Positions 35,185 through 45,000 of a stretch of 64,000 nt of DNA are shown here, piece after piece. A program made the translations under genes and the position numbers. Source of the DNA: Microbulbifer rhizosphaerae (lineage in GTDB: Bacteria; Pseudomonadota; Gammaproteobacteria; Pseudomonadales; Cellvibrionaceae); assembly GCF_014191725.1 (NCBI RefSeq), contig NZ_JACHWZ010000001.1:1-64000 (forward strand), in the 5' to 3' direction. Positions within the stretch are counted from its first letter, which is position 1. Every line of letters begins with the position of its first letter. The notes below the pieces were generated by a model. It was not told where the DNA came from. It ran no database searches and worked only from the letters and a program-made list of their open reading frames with translations.

Positions 35185-37218
35185 ATGCAGCGAAAAAATC
35201 CCTCCCGCGCGGAACACTGGGTAACCCAATTGCGCCAGAGCGCCGCGCAGCAGCCCGACAGAGTGGTCTTCGAATTCCTTGCCGACGCCCGCGAAGTGAG
35301 CGAGCGGCTCACCTACGGTGGGCTGGACCGCCGCGCGCGGGGGCTGGCTTCGCGGCTGCAGGCGCTGGCCGGCCCCGGCACCCGCGTGCTGATCCCCATG
35401 CCCAACGGCATTGACTATATCGTCGGCTTCTTCGCCGCGCTCTACGCGGGCATGATCGCGGTCACCGCCTACCGCCCCCCGCACAAGCGGCGGGGCTGGC
35501 AGCGGATAGGGGCGATCGCCAGCGACTGTGAGGCCGGCCTGCTGCTCACCGACGGCGAGGGCCAGGGGGCGGTATCCGAATGGGCGCGCGAACAGTCGCT
35601 ATCCTGCCCGGTGGTGGCCGTTTCGGCGGAGGACGGCGAGCGGGCCGGACACTGGCGCGAGCCCGGGATCGAAGCCGGCGACGTCGCCCTGCTGCAATAC
35701 AGTTCCGGTTCCACCGGCGCGCCCAAGGGCGTGGCGATCAGTCACGCCAACCTGCTGCACAATGTGGCGCTGATGCAGCGGGAAATGGCGCTCACACCCG
35801 AGGATATTTTCGTCTCCTGGCTGCCGCTGTTTCACGATATGGGATTGGTGGGCCAGATGCTCACCCCGCTGTTCAGCGGCTGCCGCGCCCTGCTGACCCT
35901 GCCGCCGCTGGTGGTGCAGCAGCCACTGCGCTGGCTGGAACTGATGACCCGCAGCGGCGCCACCGTGAGCGGCGGGCCCAATTTTATCTACGACCACTGC
36001 GTGGAGCGGATCGCCCCGGAGCAGGTGGCGGAATTGGACCTGTCGAACTGGCGCATTGCCTTCAACGGCGCCGAGCCGGTGCGCGCGGCCACCCTGGAGC
36101 GCTTCGCGGAACACTTTGCCCCCGCAGGCGTGACGTCGGAGGCGCTGGCGCCCTGCTACGGGCTGGCCGAGGCCACCCTGATGGTCACCGGTACGTCCAG
36201 CGGCGGCTACAGCACCCTGACCGTCGACGAATCCGAGCTGGCCCGCGGGCGCGTGTGCCCCGCCGGCAGCGGTCGCACCCTGGTGAGTTCCGGCCAGCTC
36301 AACGGCGAGATGCAGGTGCGAATCGTCGAGCCGGCGGAGCAGTACCCGCTTCCCGAAGGGGCGGTGGGGGAAATCTGGGTACGCGGCGCCAGCGTGGCGG
36401 GCAGCTACTGGCGTCAGAAAGGACTCAGCGCCGAGGCCCTGGGCGCGCGCCTCGAGGGCGAGGGGCCCTACCTGCGCACCGGCGACCTGGGCTTCCTGCA
36501 CGACGGACGGCTCTTCGTCTGCGGCCGCATCAAGGAGTTGATCCCGGTCCGCGGCCGCAACCACTACCCCCAGGATATCGAGGCCACCGCCCAGGCGGTG
36601 AGCCCGCACCTGATCGCCCACGGCGGCGCCGCCTTCGCCCTGGACACCGGGGAGGCTGAAGCCGCTGTGCTGGTCCAGGAGGTGGACCGCCGCGCCGCCG
36701 GCAAGTCCGGCGCCGTGGACACTGGGGCGCTGATCCGCGACATCTGCGCGGCGGTGGCCGCGGAGCACGACCTCCAACTGCACGCCGTGGCGCTGATCGC
36801 ACCGGCGTCCCTGCCGCGCACCACCAGCGGCAAAATCCAGCGCACCGCCGCGCGCCGCGCCTACTCCCTGGGCGAACTCAAGCTGGTCGAGCAGTGGAAC
36901 GCGAAGGGGGATACCGGGGGCGAGGCCCCGGAGCTGCCGGTGGGGGATGCCGCCGGTATCGCCCACTGGATCTGCCACTGGATCGCCACCCAGACCCGGA
37001 GGCCGGTGGAACGGATAACCCCGGACCTGGCGCTGGAGGCCAGCGGCCTCGATTCCGTCGCCGGCATGACCCTGAATCACGAGCTGTCCACCCGCCTGGG
37101 GGTGCGCTTGGAGCCGGATATCCTCTGGCGCTACCCCACGGTGGAGGCGCTGGCCGGCTACCTGGCCTCCCCCGACGAGACCCGGGAAGTGGAGACCTGG
37201 CAGGAGGGCGTGCTGTGA
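35185..37218 (+). CDS. Fatty acyl-AMP ligase with C-terminal acyl carrier domain
   Basis: The 677-residue product opens with a FAAL domain (residues about 1-580): ALLQYSSGSTGAPKGVAISH (ATP loop), FVSWLPLFHDMGLVGQMLTP (FAAL-type), CYGLAEATLMVTG, YLRTGDLGFLHDGRLFVCGR and TTSGKIQRTAARR. A carrier domain of about 70 residues follows with the phosphopantetheine Ser in EASGLDSVAGMTL. FAALs activate fatty acids as AMP esters and pass them to a carrier, here in cis, which would start the NRPS with an acyl group. The stop overlaps the GTG of the first NRPS gene as GTGA. Confidence 0.92.
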   Translation: MQRKNPSRAEHWVTQLRQSAAQQPDRVVFEFLADAREVSERLTYGGLDRRARGLASRLQALAGPGTRVLIPMPNGIDYIVGFFAALYAGMIAVTAYRPPHKRRGWQRIGAIASDCEAGLLLTDGEGQGAVSEWAREQSLSCPVVAVSAEDGERAGHWREPGIEAGDVALLQYSSGSTGAPKGVAISHANLLHNVALMQREMALTPEDIFVSWLPLFHDMGLVGQMLTPLFSGCRALLTLPPLVVQQPLRWLELMTRSGATVSGGPNFIYDHCVERIAPEQVAELDLSNWRIAFNGAEPVRAATLERFAEHFAPAGVTSEALAPCYGLAEATLMVTGTSSGGYSTLTVDESELARGRVCPAGSGRTLVSSGQLNGEMQVRIVEPAEQYPLPEGAVGEIWVRGASVAGSYWRQKGLSAEALGARLEGEGPYLRTGDLGFLHDGRLFVCGRIKELIPVRGRNHYPQDIEATAQAVSPHLIAHGGAAFALDTGEAEAAVLVQEVDRRAAGKSGAVDTGALIRDICAAVAAEHDLQLHAVALIAPASLPRTTSGKIQRTAARRAYSLGELKLVEQWNAKGDTGGEAPELPVGDAAGIAHWICHWIATQTRRPVERITPDLALEASGLDSVAGMTLNHELSTRLGVRLEPDILWRYPTVEALAGYLASPDETREVETWQEGVL

Positions 37219-40200
37219 CGGCCCGGACTCTGATGCACGAATGCTGGTCCCGGGGCATCACCCTTTCCGTTACCCCCTCCGTTGACGGCGGCAACCTGGC
37301 CTTCCGCGCGCCCCCGGGCACCCTGGACGAAGCCCTGCGCGAGCGCCTTCGGAAAAGCAAAGCGGAACTGCTGGCCGCCCTGCGGGAGGAGCCCGACTAC
37401 TTCGACGCCCGGCCCCTGGGCGCCAACGAGCGTTCCCTCTGGTTCCTCAACTGCATGGCGCCGCAGAGCAGCGCCTACAACCTGGCCTTCGCCGCCCGCC
37501 TGCACGCGGATATCTCGACCGACGCGGTGGCACGCGCCTTTGCCGGGCTGCAGAAGCGCTACCCCATCCTGTGCAGCCCCTACAGTGAGCGGGACGGCGA
37601 ACCGGTGCAGTGGCTGGATGGAAAGAGGGCGCCGCGGCCGCTGGAGCTGGCGGGCCTCTCCGGCGGTGAACTCCGGGATCAACTGGCCCGGGAGGCAGAC
37701 CGTCCCCTGGACCTGGCGGCGGGGCAGGCGTGCCGCGCCCTGCTGCTGGAGAGCGACAACGAGGAGACGGGTCCTCACCTGTTGCTGGTGGTGCACCATA
37801 TCGCCGCCGATTTCGCCGCTTTCGAGATATTGCTGCGCGATTTTGCCGAACTGATTCTCGGCGGCGAGCCGGGCGAAGCGGACACCGGTGGCTACCGCGC
37901 CTGGATGGCGGAACAGGCCCGCGCGGTGCGCGAGCAGGGCGATGCCCACCTGGATTACTGGCGCCGCCAATTGAACGGCGTGCCCGGCCTGGAGCTGCCC
38001 GTGGATTTCCCGCGCCCGACGGAACAGACCTTCGACGGCGAGGAAATCGGCTTTGCGTTGACCGCCGCGGACAGCCGCCAGTTGCGGGAGGCGGCGCGGC
38101 AGCTGGGCGTCACCCCCTATATCTACTGGCTGGCGCTGTTCCAGTGGTTCCTGGGGCGCCTGTCGGGCCAGCGTGCATTCACCATCGGCACGCCCAGTGG
38201 CGGGCGCCTGGCGCCGGAGCATCGGGAGCTGGTGGGCTACCTGGTCAACCCGCTGGTGTTGGCCTGCCGCCCGGACGAAGAGCTCACCCTCGAGGACTGG
38301 ATGCGGAGGGTGCGGCAGCAGGTCAACGAGGCCCTGGAACACCAGCGCTACCCCTTCGCCACCCTGGTGGAAAAACTGCGGCCGGAGCGCGAGGCGGGCC
38401 GCGCACCCCTGTTCCAGCATATGTTCACCCTCAACCGGGAACAGCCGCTGCCGATCGGCGAGCGGATGATCGAGCGGCAACTGCTGGCGGAACAGCGCGG
38501 CGCGGCCCACGAACTCAACTTGGTGGTGGTGGACCGAGAGGACGGTTTCCTGGGCAAGTGGCGCTACAACCGTGCCCTCTACGCCCGGGCCACGGTGGCG
38601 CGGCTGCGGGACCTGTTCCTGGAACTGGTGCGCCGCTCGCCGGACTGGCTCGGGCGGCGCCTGGAGGACCTCGAGTGGCCGCCGCGGGAAATGGCCGCAC
38701 GGCTGGCCGGGGAGGCCCGCGGCTGGCCCGATGTCAGCGCCCGGGGCGCCTTCGCTAGGCAGGTGCGGGAGCGGCCGCAGGCCGCGGCCATCCATTGCAA
38801 TGGGCAATCGCTGAGTTACGGAGAACTGGCGGAGCGGGTCAACGGCTGCGCCGCTGCCCTGGCGAAACAGGGCCTGGGCGCCGGCGACCGCCTCGCGCTG
38901 TGTCTGCCCCGCGGAGCTGAACTGGTGACCGCGATGCTCGCCGGCTGGCAGCGGGACGCTGTCTATGTGGCCCTGGACCCCCAGTGGCCGCCGTCGCGGC
39001 TGGCCTGGGTCTGCGAGGACGCAGCACCGCGGCTGGCGGTGGGCCTGGGCGAGCGGCCGGACTGGCTGCCCGCCGCCACCGCCTGGCTGAAAGCGAGTGC
39101 CGGCTGGCCGTCGCTGACCGGTACTCTGGCGGAGGATGCAGACCCGCAGGCGCCGGCCTATCTGATCTACACCTCCGGCTCCACCGGCCGCCCCAAGGGT
39201 GTCGTGATCGGCCAGGGGGCACTGCAGCACTACGCCCAGGCGGTGGCGAAGCGCCTGGAACTGCCCGCAGGCGCCAGCCTCGCCAGCCTGGCCAGCACCG
39301 CCACCGACCTCGGCTACACCGCCATGTTCGGCGCCCTGCTCACCGGGCGCAGCCTGCGGCTGCTGGACGAGTCCCTGGCGTTCGACGCCGAGGAACTGGC
39401 CGCGCAGCTGGAGCGGGAGCCGGTGGACTGCCTGAAACTGGTGCCCTCGCACCTCAAGGCACTGCTGGTGGCCTCGCGGCCGGCCCGGCTGCTGCCGCGA
39501 CTGTGCCTGGTGTGCGGCGGCGAAGCCCTGTCCCCGGAATTGGTGGGACAGGTGCGGGCCCTGTCGCCGGGCCTGCGCATTCTCAATCACTACGGCCCCA
39601 CCGAGGCCACCGTCGGCGCCGTCACCGGCGAAGTGGCGGACCCGGCGCCGGCGGAAATCCCCATCGGTCGCCCGTTGGCGAACGTGACCGCCAGCGTGCG
39701 CAACGCCGCCGGGCAACTGCTGCCCCGGGGCGTCGCCGGCGAACTCTGCCTGGGCGGACCCACCCTGGCCCAGGGCTACCTGAACAGTCCCGAACTCACC
39801 GCCGCCGCCTTCGTCGATCGGGACGGCGAGCGCCTTTATTGCACGGGCGACCGCGCAAAGATAAACGGGGAGGGGCAGCTGCACTTCCTCGGCCGCATCG
39901 ACCGGCAGGTGAAGATCCGCGGCTACCGGGTGGAACCGGACGAGGTGGCCCGGCTCCTGCAGGCCCGGCCCCAGGTGCGCGACGTCGCGGTGGTCAACCG
40001 CCCGGACAGCCGCGAACAGAACCGCCTGGTGGCCTACCTGGTATGCGAGGAGGGCGAACTGGACGCAGTGCGGGAAGCGCTGGCGGCGGAGCTGCCCGAC
40101 TATATGCTGCCCGCCGCCTGGGTACTGCTGCCGGCGCTGCCTCTTAAAAACAACGGCAAGCTGGACGAGGCCGCGCTGCCGGAACCGGAAGCTCCTGCTC

Positions 40201-41834
40201 CGGCGGCAACCGAAGGCGCCGGGGATACCGATATCGACGGCGCCGCGGCGACGCTGCTTGCCATCACCTGCGAACTGCTGGGCAACGACAGTATCGGCGC
40301 CGACGATAACTTTTTCGCCGTGGGGGGCGACTCCATTCTCAGTCTGCAGATTATCGCCCGCGCCAAGCAGCAGGGCTTGCAGCTAACCCCCAAGATGATC
40401 TTCGAGCACCAGACCGTGGCCGCCCTGGCCCGGGTGGTGGAGCGGACGGGAGATCCGGCGGCGCAATCCGGCGGCTCCGCAGCCCCGGATTCCGATTTCC
40501 CGCTGACCCCGATCCAGCACTGGTTCTTCGGTCTGGAGCAGCCCGAGCCCGGCCACTGGAACCAGTCCCTGCTGCTGGACGTACAGCGCACTCTGGAAAC
40601 CGACCGGTTACAGCGCGCCATCGCGGCGATGCTGCAGCGGCATCCGGTTCTTAGGGCGCGTTTCGAAAACGATAGTGGGCAGTGGCGGCAGCGCTACCGA
40701 CCCTGGGAATCGGATATGGCCGCGCGGGTCTTCGCGATCGACGGCGCCCCCCCCGATCCGGAGCGCCTGGAATTCCACCAGCAGGGCTTTGCCCTGGACC
40801 GGCCGCCGATGATCAAGCTGGTTTATTTCCCCGCCGCCGGCCGCCTGCTGTGCACCGCCCACCACCTGATTGTCGACGCCGTGACCTGGCGCCAACTGCT
40901 GATGGAGCTGGAGCAGCTGTATCTCGCGGATGAGTCCGGCGAGACGCCGGCGCTTCCGGCGCCCACCACTGGCTTCCACCAGTGGTCGCAGGCACTGGCA
41001 GAGCGCGCCGCGCGGGCGGACCTGGACGGGCAACTGGCCTACTGGAAGCGGCAACTGCAAGACCAGCCGTCACTGCCCGCGGCGCCCAACCGCTACGCCG
41101 ACAGCCGCACCTGCACCCTCAGCCTGGACGCCGACACCACCGCGCAACTGCTCGGGGGATGTCACGAGGCCTACAACACCGGCGCCCAAGACCTGATGCT
41201 CGCGGCCCTGGCGCGGGTGCTCGGCCGCTGGCAGGGCCTGGATCGGGTGGCGGTCGAGCTTGAAAACCACGGCCGCGCCCCCGGCGACTGGGCGCCGGAC
41301 GTGAGCCGCTCCCCGGGCTGGTTTACCAGCCGCTATCCCCTGGCCCTGCCGGTAAAGGAATCCGACGAGGACGCGGTGATCGCGACCAAGGAGGCGCTGC
41401 GTTTGGTCCCGGAATCCGGCATCGGCTACGGCCTGCTGCGGTTCCTGCGCGGGGCGGCGCTGCCGCCGCCCGCGGGGCTGATCACCTTCAACTACCTGGG
41501 GCAGTTCGACCAGTGGGGCGGGGAGTCACAGCTGTTCCGCATCGAGGAGTGGTCCTGCCCCGGCGCGCGAGCAGAGGAAAACCTGCGCAGCCACTGGCTG
41601 GACGTCAACGCCCTGGTCCTGGGCGGCCGCCTGCAGGCGGAGTGGCGCTACGTGCCGGCGGTGCACGGGGAGAAGGAAGTGCCAAGGTTGGCCCGGGAAT
41701 TCTTCGACGAACTCGCGGCCCTGGTACGCCACTGCGCTGACCCGTCGGCGGGGCGGGTTACGGCCTCCGATTTTCCGGAAGCGGGGCTGTCGGACGACGA
41801 GCTTCAGGGCCTGCTGGAGACCCTGAACCCGTGA
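37215..41834 (+). CDS. NRPS 1: docking-C-A(Asp)-PCP-E
   Basis: The 1539-residue product starts at GTG 37215 with AGGAGGG upstream. Residues 1-58 look like a TubC-type N-terminal docking domain. C domain about 62-486 carries VHHIAADFAAF. The A domain (about 505-980) has YTSGSTGRPKG and NHYGPTEATVG. Specificity residues read by eye are D-L-T-K-V-G-H-V-G-K, the usual Asp code. The PCP core is VGGDSILSLQII. The last 420 residues are an epimerisation domain (PLTPIQHWFFGLEQ, AHHLIVDAVTWRQL, FNYLGQFDQWGG). It should couple the acyl chain from FAAL-ACP to Asp and epimerise it to the D form. Position after the stand-alone hydroxylase suggests this Asp may be beta-hydroxylated. Confidence 0.93.
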   Translation: MTARTLMHECWSRGITLSVTPSVDGGNLAFRAPPGTLDEALRERLRKSKAELLAALREEPDYFDARPLGANERSLWFLNCMAPQSSAYNLAFAARLHADISTDAVARAFAGLQKRYPILCSPYSERDGEPVQWLDGKRAPRPLELAGLSGGELRDQLAREADRPLDLAAGQACRALLLESDNEETGPHLLLVVHHIAADFAAFEILLRDFAELILGGEPGEADTGGYRAWMAEQARAVREQGDAHLDYWRRQLNGVPGLELPVDFPRPTEQTFDGEEIGFALTAADSRQLREAARQLGVTPYIYWLALFQWFLGRLSGQRAFTIGTPSGGRLAPEHRELVGYLVNPLVLACRPDEELTLEDWMRRVRQQVNEALEHQRYPFATLVEKLRPEREAGRAPLFQHMFTLNREQPLPIGERMIERQLLAEQRGAAHELNLVVVDREDGFLGKWRYNRALYARATVARLRDLFLELVRRSPDWLGRRLEDLEWPPREMAARLAGEARGWPDVSARGAFARQVRERPQAAAIHCNGQSLSYGELAERVNGCAAALAKQGLGAGDRLALCLPRGAELVTAMLAGWQRDAVYVALDPQWPPSRLAWVCEDAAPRLAVGLGERPDWLPAATAWLKASAGWPSLTGTLAEDADPQAPAYLIYTSGSTGRPKGVVIGQGALQHYAQAVAKRLELPAGASLASLASTATDLGYTAMFGALLTGRSLRLLDESLAFDAEELAAQLEREPVDCLKLVPSHLKALLVASRPARLLPRLCLVCGGEALSPELVGQVRALSPGLRILNHYGPTEATVGAVTGEVADPAPAEIPIGRPLANVTASVRNAAGQLLPRGVAGELCLGGPTLAQGYLNSPELTAAAFVDRDGERLYCTGDRAKINGEGQLHFLGRIDRQVKIRGYRVEPDEVARLLQARPQVRDVAVVNRPDSREQNRLVAYLVCEEGELDAVREALAAELPDYMLPAAWVLLPALPLKNNGKLDEAALPEPEAPAPAATEGAGDTDIDGAAATLLAITCELLGNDSIGADDNFFAVGGDSILSLQIIARAKQQGLQLTPKMIFEHQTVAALARVVERTGDPAAQSGGSAAPDSDFPLTPIQHWFFGLEQPEPGHWNQSLLLDVQRTLETDRLQRAIAAMLQRHPVLRARFENDSGQWRQRYRPWESDMAARVFAIDGAPPDPERLEFHQQGFALDRPPMIKLVYFPAAGRLLCTAHHLIVDAVTWRQLLMELEQLYLADESGETPALPAPTTGFHQWSQALAERAARADLDGQLAYWKRQLQDQPSLPAAPNRYADSRTCTLSLDADTTAQLLGGCHEAYNTGAQDLMLAALARVLGRWQGLDRVAVELENHGRAPGDWAPDVSRSPGWFTSRYPLALPVKESDEDAVIATKEALRLVPESGIGYGLLRFLRGAALPPPAGLITFNYLGQFDQWGGESQLFRIEEWSCPGARAEENLRSHWLDVNALVLGGRLQAEWRYVPAVHGEKEVPRLAREFFDELAALVRHCADPSAGRVTASDFPEAGLSDDELQGLLETLNP

Positions 41835-41835
41835 C

Positions 41836-41993
41836 GATGGGCACGCTTCGCTTTGCCCGTCCTACGCAATCGGCACCCGTAGGATGGGCAAAGGAGCGCA
41901 GCGACGTGCCCATCAAAATCCGGTGCGACCTGTAAGGCCTAAGGCCTGCTGGAGGCACTGGACCTGTAGGAGCCTGCTTGCAGGCTCCTACAG
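41836..41993. repeat. REP-like cluster between NRPS 1 and NRPS 2
   Basis: GATGGGCACGCTTCGCTTTG with GCCCGTCCTAC (41836-41865), TAGGATGGGCAAAGGAGCGC with GTGCCCATC (41880-41914), and a perfect hairpin CTGTAGGAGCCTG / CAGGCTCCTACAG (41964-41993, loop CTTG) fill most of the 215-bp spacer. The first two belong to the family at 25792, 32003 and 47111. Confidence 0.75.
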
Positions 41994-42049
41994 GGAAATC
42001 GCCCACGACTGAGGCGTTTGAATTCGAATTTGTAAAGCAGAGAAGCACC

Positions 42050-45000
42050 ATGAGCGACAAGGCCAAGTCCATCTCCAGAAATATCGAGACCATCTACCCG
42101 CTGGCGCCCATGCAGCAGGGACTGCTGTTCCACAGCCTGATGCATCCGGACAAGGGCATGTACCTGCTGCAATACCGCCACGTAATGGAAATGGCAGACC
42201 TGGACTTGGTGCGCTTCCGCCAAGCCTGGGAAAAAGTGGTGGAGCGCCACGAACTACTGCGTACCTCCTTCGTCTGGCAGAAACAGAAACGCCCGCTGCA
42301 GGTGGTGCACCGGCGGGTGGAACTGCCGGTGGAGTACGGGGACTGGTCGAACCTGGACCCGGAAACCCAGGATAAGCGCCTGGAGGAACTGTTGCGCGAA
42401 GAGCGCGTGAGCGGCTTCGACTTCACCCGCGCGCCGCTGATGCGGGTGCGTCTGTTCAAGTTGGCCCCGGATACCTACCAGTTCGTGCGCAGCTATCACC
42501 ATATCCTGATGGACGCCTGGTGCTTCTCCATCATCATGATGGACTTCCTCGGGCACTACCGCGCCCTGTGTCGCGGAGAATCCCTGCAACTGCCCAAACC
42601 CCGGCCCTACCGGGACTTTATCCGCTGGCTGGAACAGAAAAATCCGGAAGACCACAAGACCTTCTGGCATGGCCGGCTGGCCGACTTCGCCGAGCCAACG
42701 CCCTTGGGCATCGAGCGCCCCGGCCTCGACGCCCCGGAACCGGTGGTGGACTGTGTGCACCAATTGTCCGCGGAACAGACCGGGCGCGTGCAGCGTGTCG
42801 CCGGCCGCCTCAATATCACCCTCAACACCCTGGTGCAGGGCGCCTGGGCTCTGCTGCTGTCCCGCTACAGCGGCAATAGCGACGTGCTGTTCGGCGTCAC
42901 CGTGGCCGGACGCCCCGCAGAACTGGCAGGAATGGAATCCATCGTCGGCCTGTTTATCAACACCCTGCCGCTGCGCTGGCGCGTCCGCGGTGACGAACCC
43001 CCCGGCCCCTGGCTGCAGGCGTTGCAGCGGGAAAACCTCGCCCTGCGCGAGCATGAGACAGTATCCCTGGCGCAGATCCAGCAGTGGAGTGAAGTGGACG
43101 GCGAACTCTTCCACAGCCTGTTCGTCTTCGAAAATGCCCCCCTGGATGCGGGCCTCAAACAGGAAAACCTGGAATTTATCGTCCGCGACGCCGCCAACCG
43201 CACCCACACCAACTATCCCATCACCGTGGTGGTGATCCCCGGCGAACGCCTCCACCTGCAGATCACCTACCAGACCGACAGCTTCACCCGCCCCTCGGTG
43301 GAGCGGATGCTGGAACACTTCACCGCCCTGCTGCTGAGCATGGGCGAAAGCCTGGAAGCGGGGCAGGGCGCACGAATCGGCGAACTTCCGATGCTCACCG
43401 ACAGCGAGCGCGACCGCCAACTGCGGGACTGGGCCCCCGGCCCGCAAAAACCAGTGGGCGCGGATTACGTAAGCCGACTGGAGGAACGCGCCCGGCGCCA
43501 CCCGGAACGCGCGGCGATCCGCTACCGCGACCGGACCCTCAGCTACGGCGAACTGAACACCCGCGCCAACCTGCTCGCAAAACAACTGATCGACCGCGGC
43601 GTGGGACCGGACAACCTGGTGGCTTTGCTCGACGAGCGCGGCCCGGCCCTGGTGGTGGCGATTATTGCCGTGCTAAAGGCCGGCGCCGCCTGGATGCCCC
43701 TGGACCCAACCCACCCCCCGCAGCGCCTCGCCGCGGTACTGGAACAGGGCCGCCCGGCGCTGCTGCTGTGCGGCGGGGAGTTCGAATCCCTGGAAATACC
43801 CAATGCGCCGGAACGCCTGGTATTCGATATGGACGCCCAGCCCCTGCGCGACTGCGGGAACCCACAGGTGGCAGTGTCACCAAGCAACTTGGCTTATGTA
43901 ATTTTCACTTCCGGCTCCACCGGCACCCCGAAGGGCGCCATGGTGACCAGGGAGGGCATGCTCAACAATATGCTGGGCAAGACCCCAGGCGCTGGATGGA
44001 GCGACAAACGCGATGCGAAGGGCCTGATGCCGGGGGCTTCTTGCGGGACCGTCGGAGGCAGGGATGCCGACGCCGAGCGTACAGGGATGTATTCATCGGG
44101 GGGGCGCCTAGCCCGTGTCCCGCAAACAGCCCCCGGTAGCAGGCCCGCCACATCGCCGGATTCGGAGTCGCTGGGCCCGGGCCTCGATCTAAACGAATGG
44201 GACGTAATCGCCCAAACCGCCTCCCAATGCTTCGATATCTCCGTCTGGCAATGCCTCGCCGGCCCCATCCTCGGCGCGCAAACGGTGATACTGCCGGACT
44301 GCGTGGCCCAGGACCCGGCAGCGCTGGTGGAAGCGGTGCGGGACCGCGGCATCACCATCCTGGAAATAGTGCCCTCCCTGATGCAGGGCATCCTGGATTC
44401 TGCCAGTGACACCGCCGACCTCTCCAACCTGCGCTGGCTGCTCCCCACCGGCGAGGCCCTGCCCCCCGCACTGGCCCGTCGCTGGAGCGAACGCTTCCCA
44501 CAAGTGCCGATGATGAACGCCTACGGCCCCGCGGAGTGCTCCGACGACGTGGCCTTCCACCCGCTGATTAGCCCGCTGCCGGACTCGGCCCACAACGTGC
44601 CCATCGGCCGCGCCACCCTCAACAACCGCCTCTACCTCCTCAACGACCGCCTGGAACTGCTCCCCGAAGGCGCGGTGGGAGAGATCTGCGTAGCCGGCAC
44701 CGGCGTCGGGCGGGGCTACCTCGGGGAACCCGCGCGCACCGCCGCCGCCTTCGTGCCCGACCCCTTCGCCGCGGACGGCTCCCGGCTCTACCGCACCGGC
44801 GACCTCGCCCGCCTGCTGCCCAGTGGCGACCTGGAATACGTCGGCCGCGCAGACCACCAGGTAAAAGTGCGCGGCTACCGCATCGAACTTGGCGAAATCG
44901 AAAGCCGCCTGCACCGGCACCCACAGGTGCGCGAAGCAGTGGTGCTCGCCCGCCAGGACGACCGCCGCGCCGCCGTACTGGTCGCCTACCTGGTGGCGGA

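Noticed and set aside
41978..42049. Longer start for NRPS 2 at ATG 41978.
   Set aside because: The extra codons come from the REP hairpin at 41964-41993; ATG 42050 is followed directly by the canonical C-domain start.
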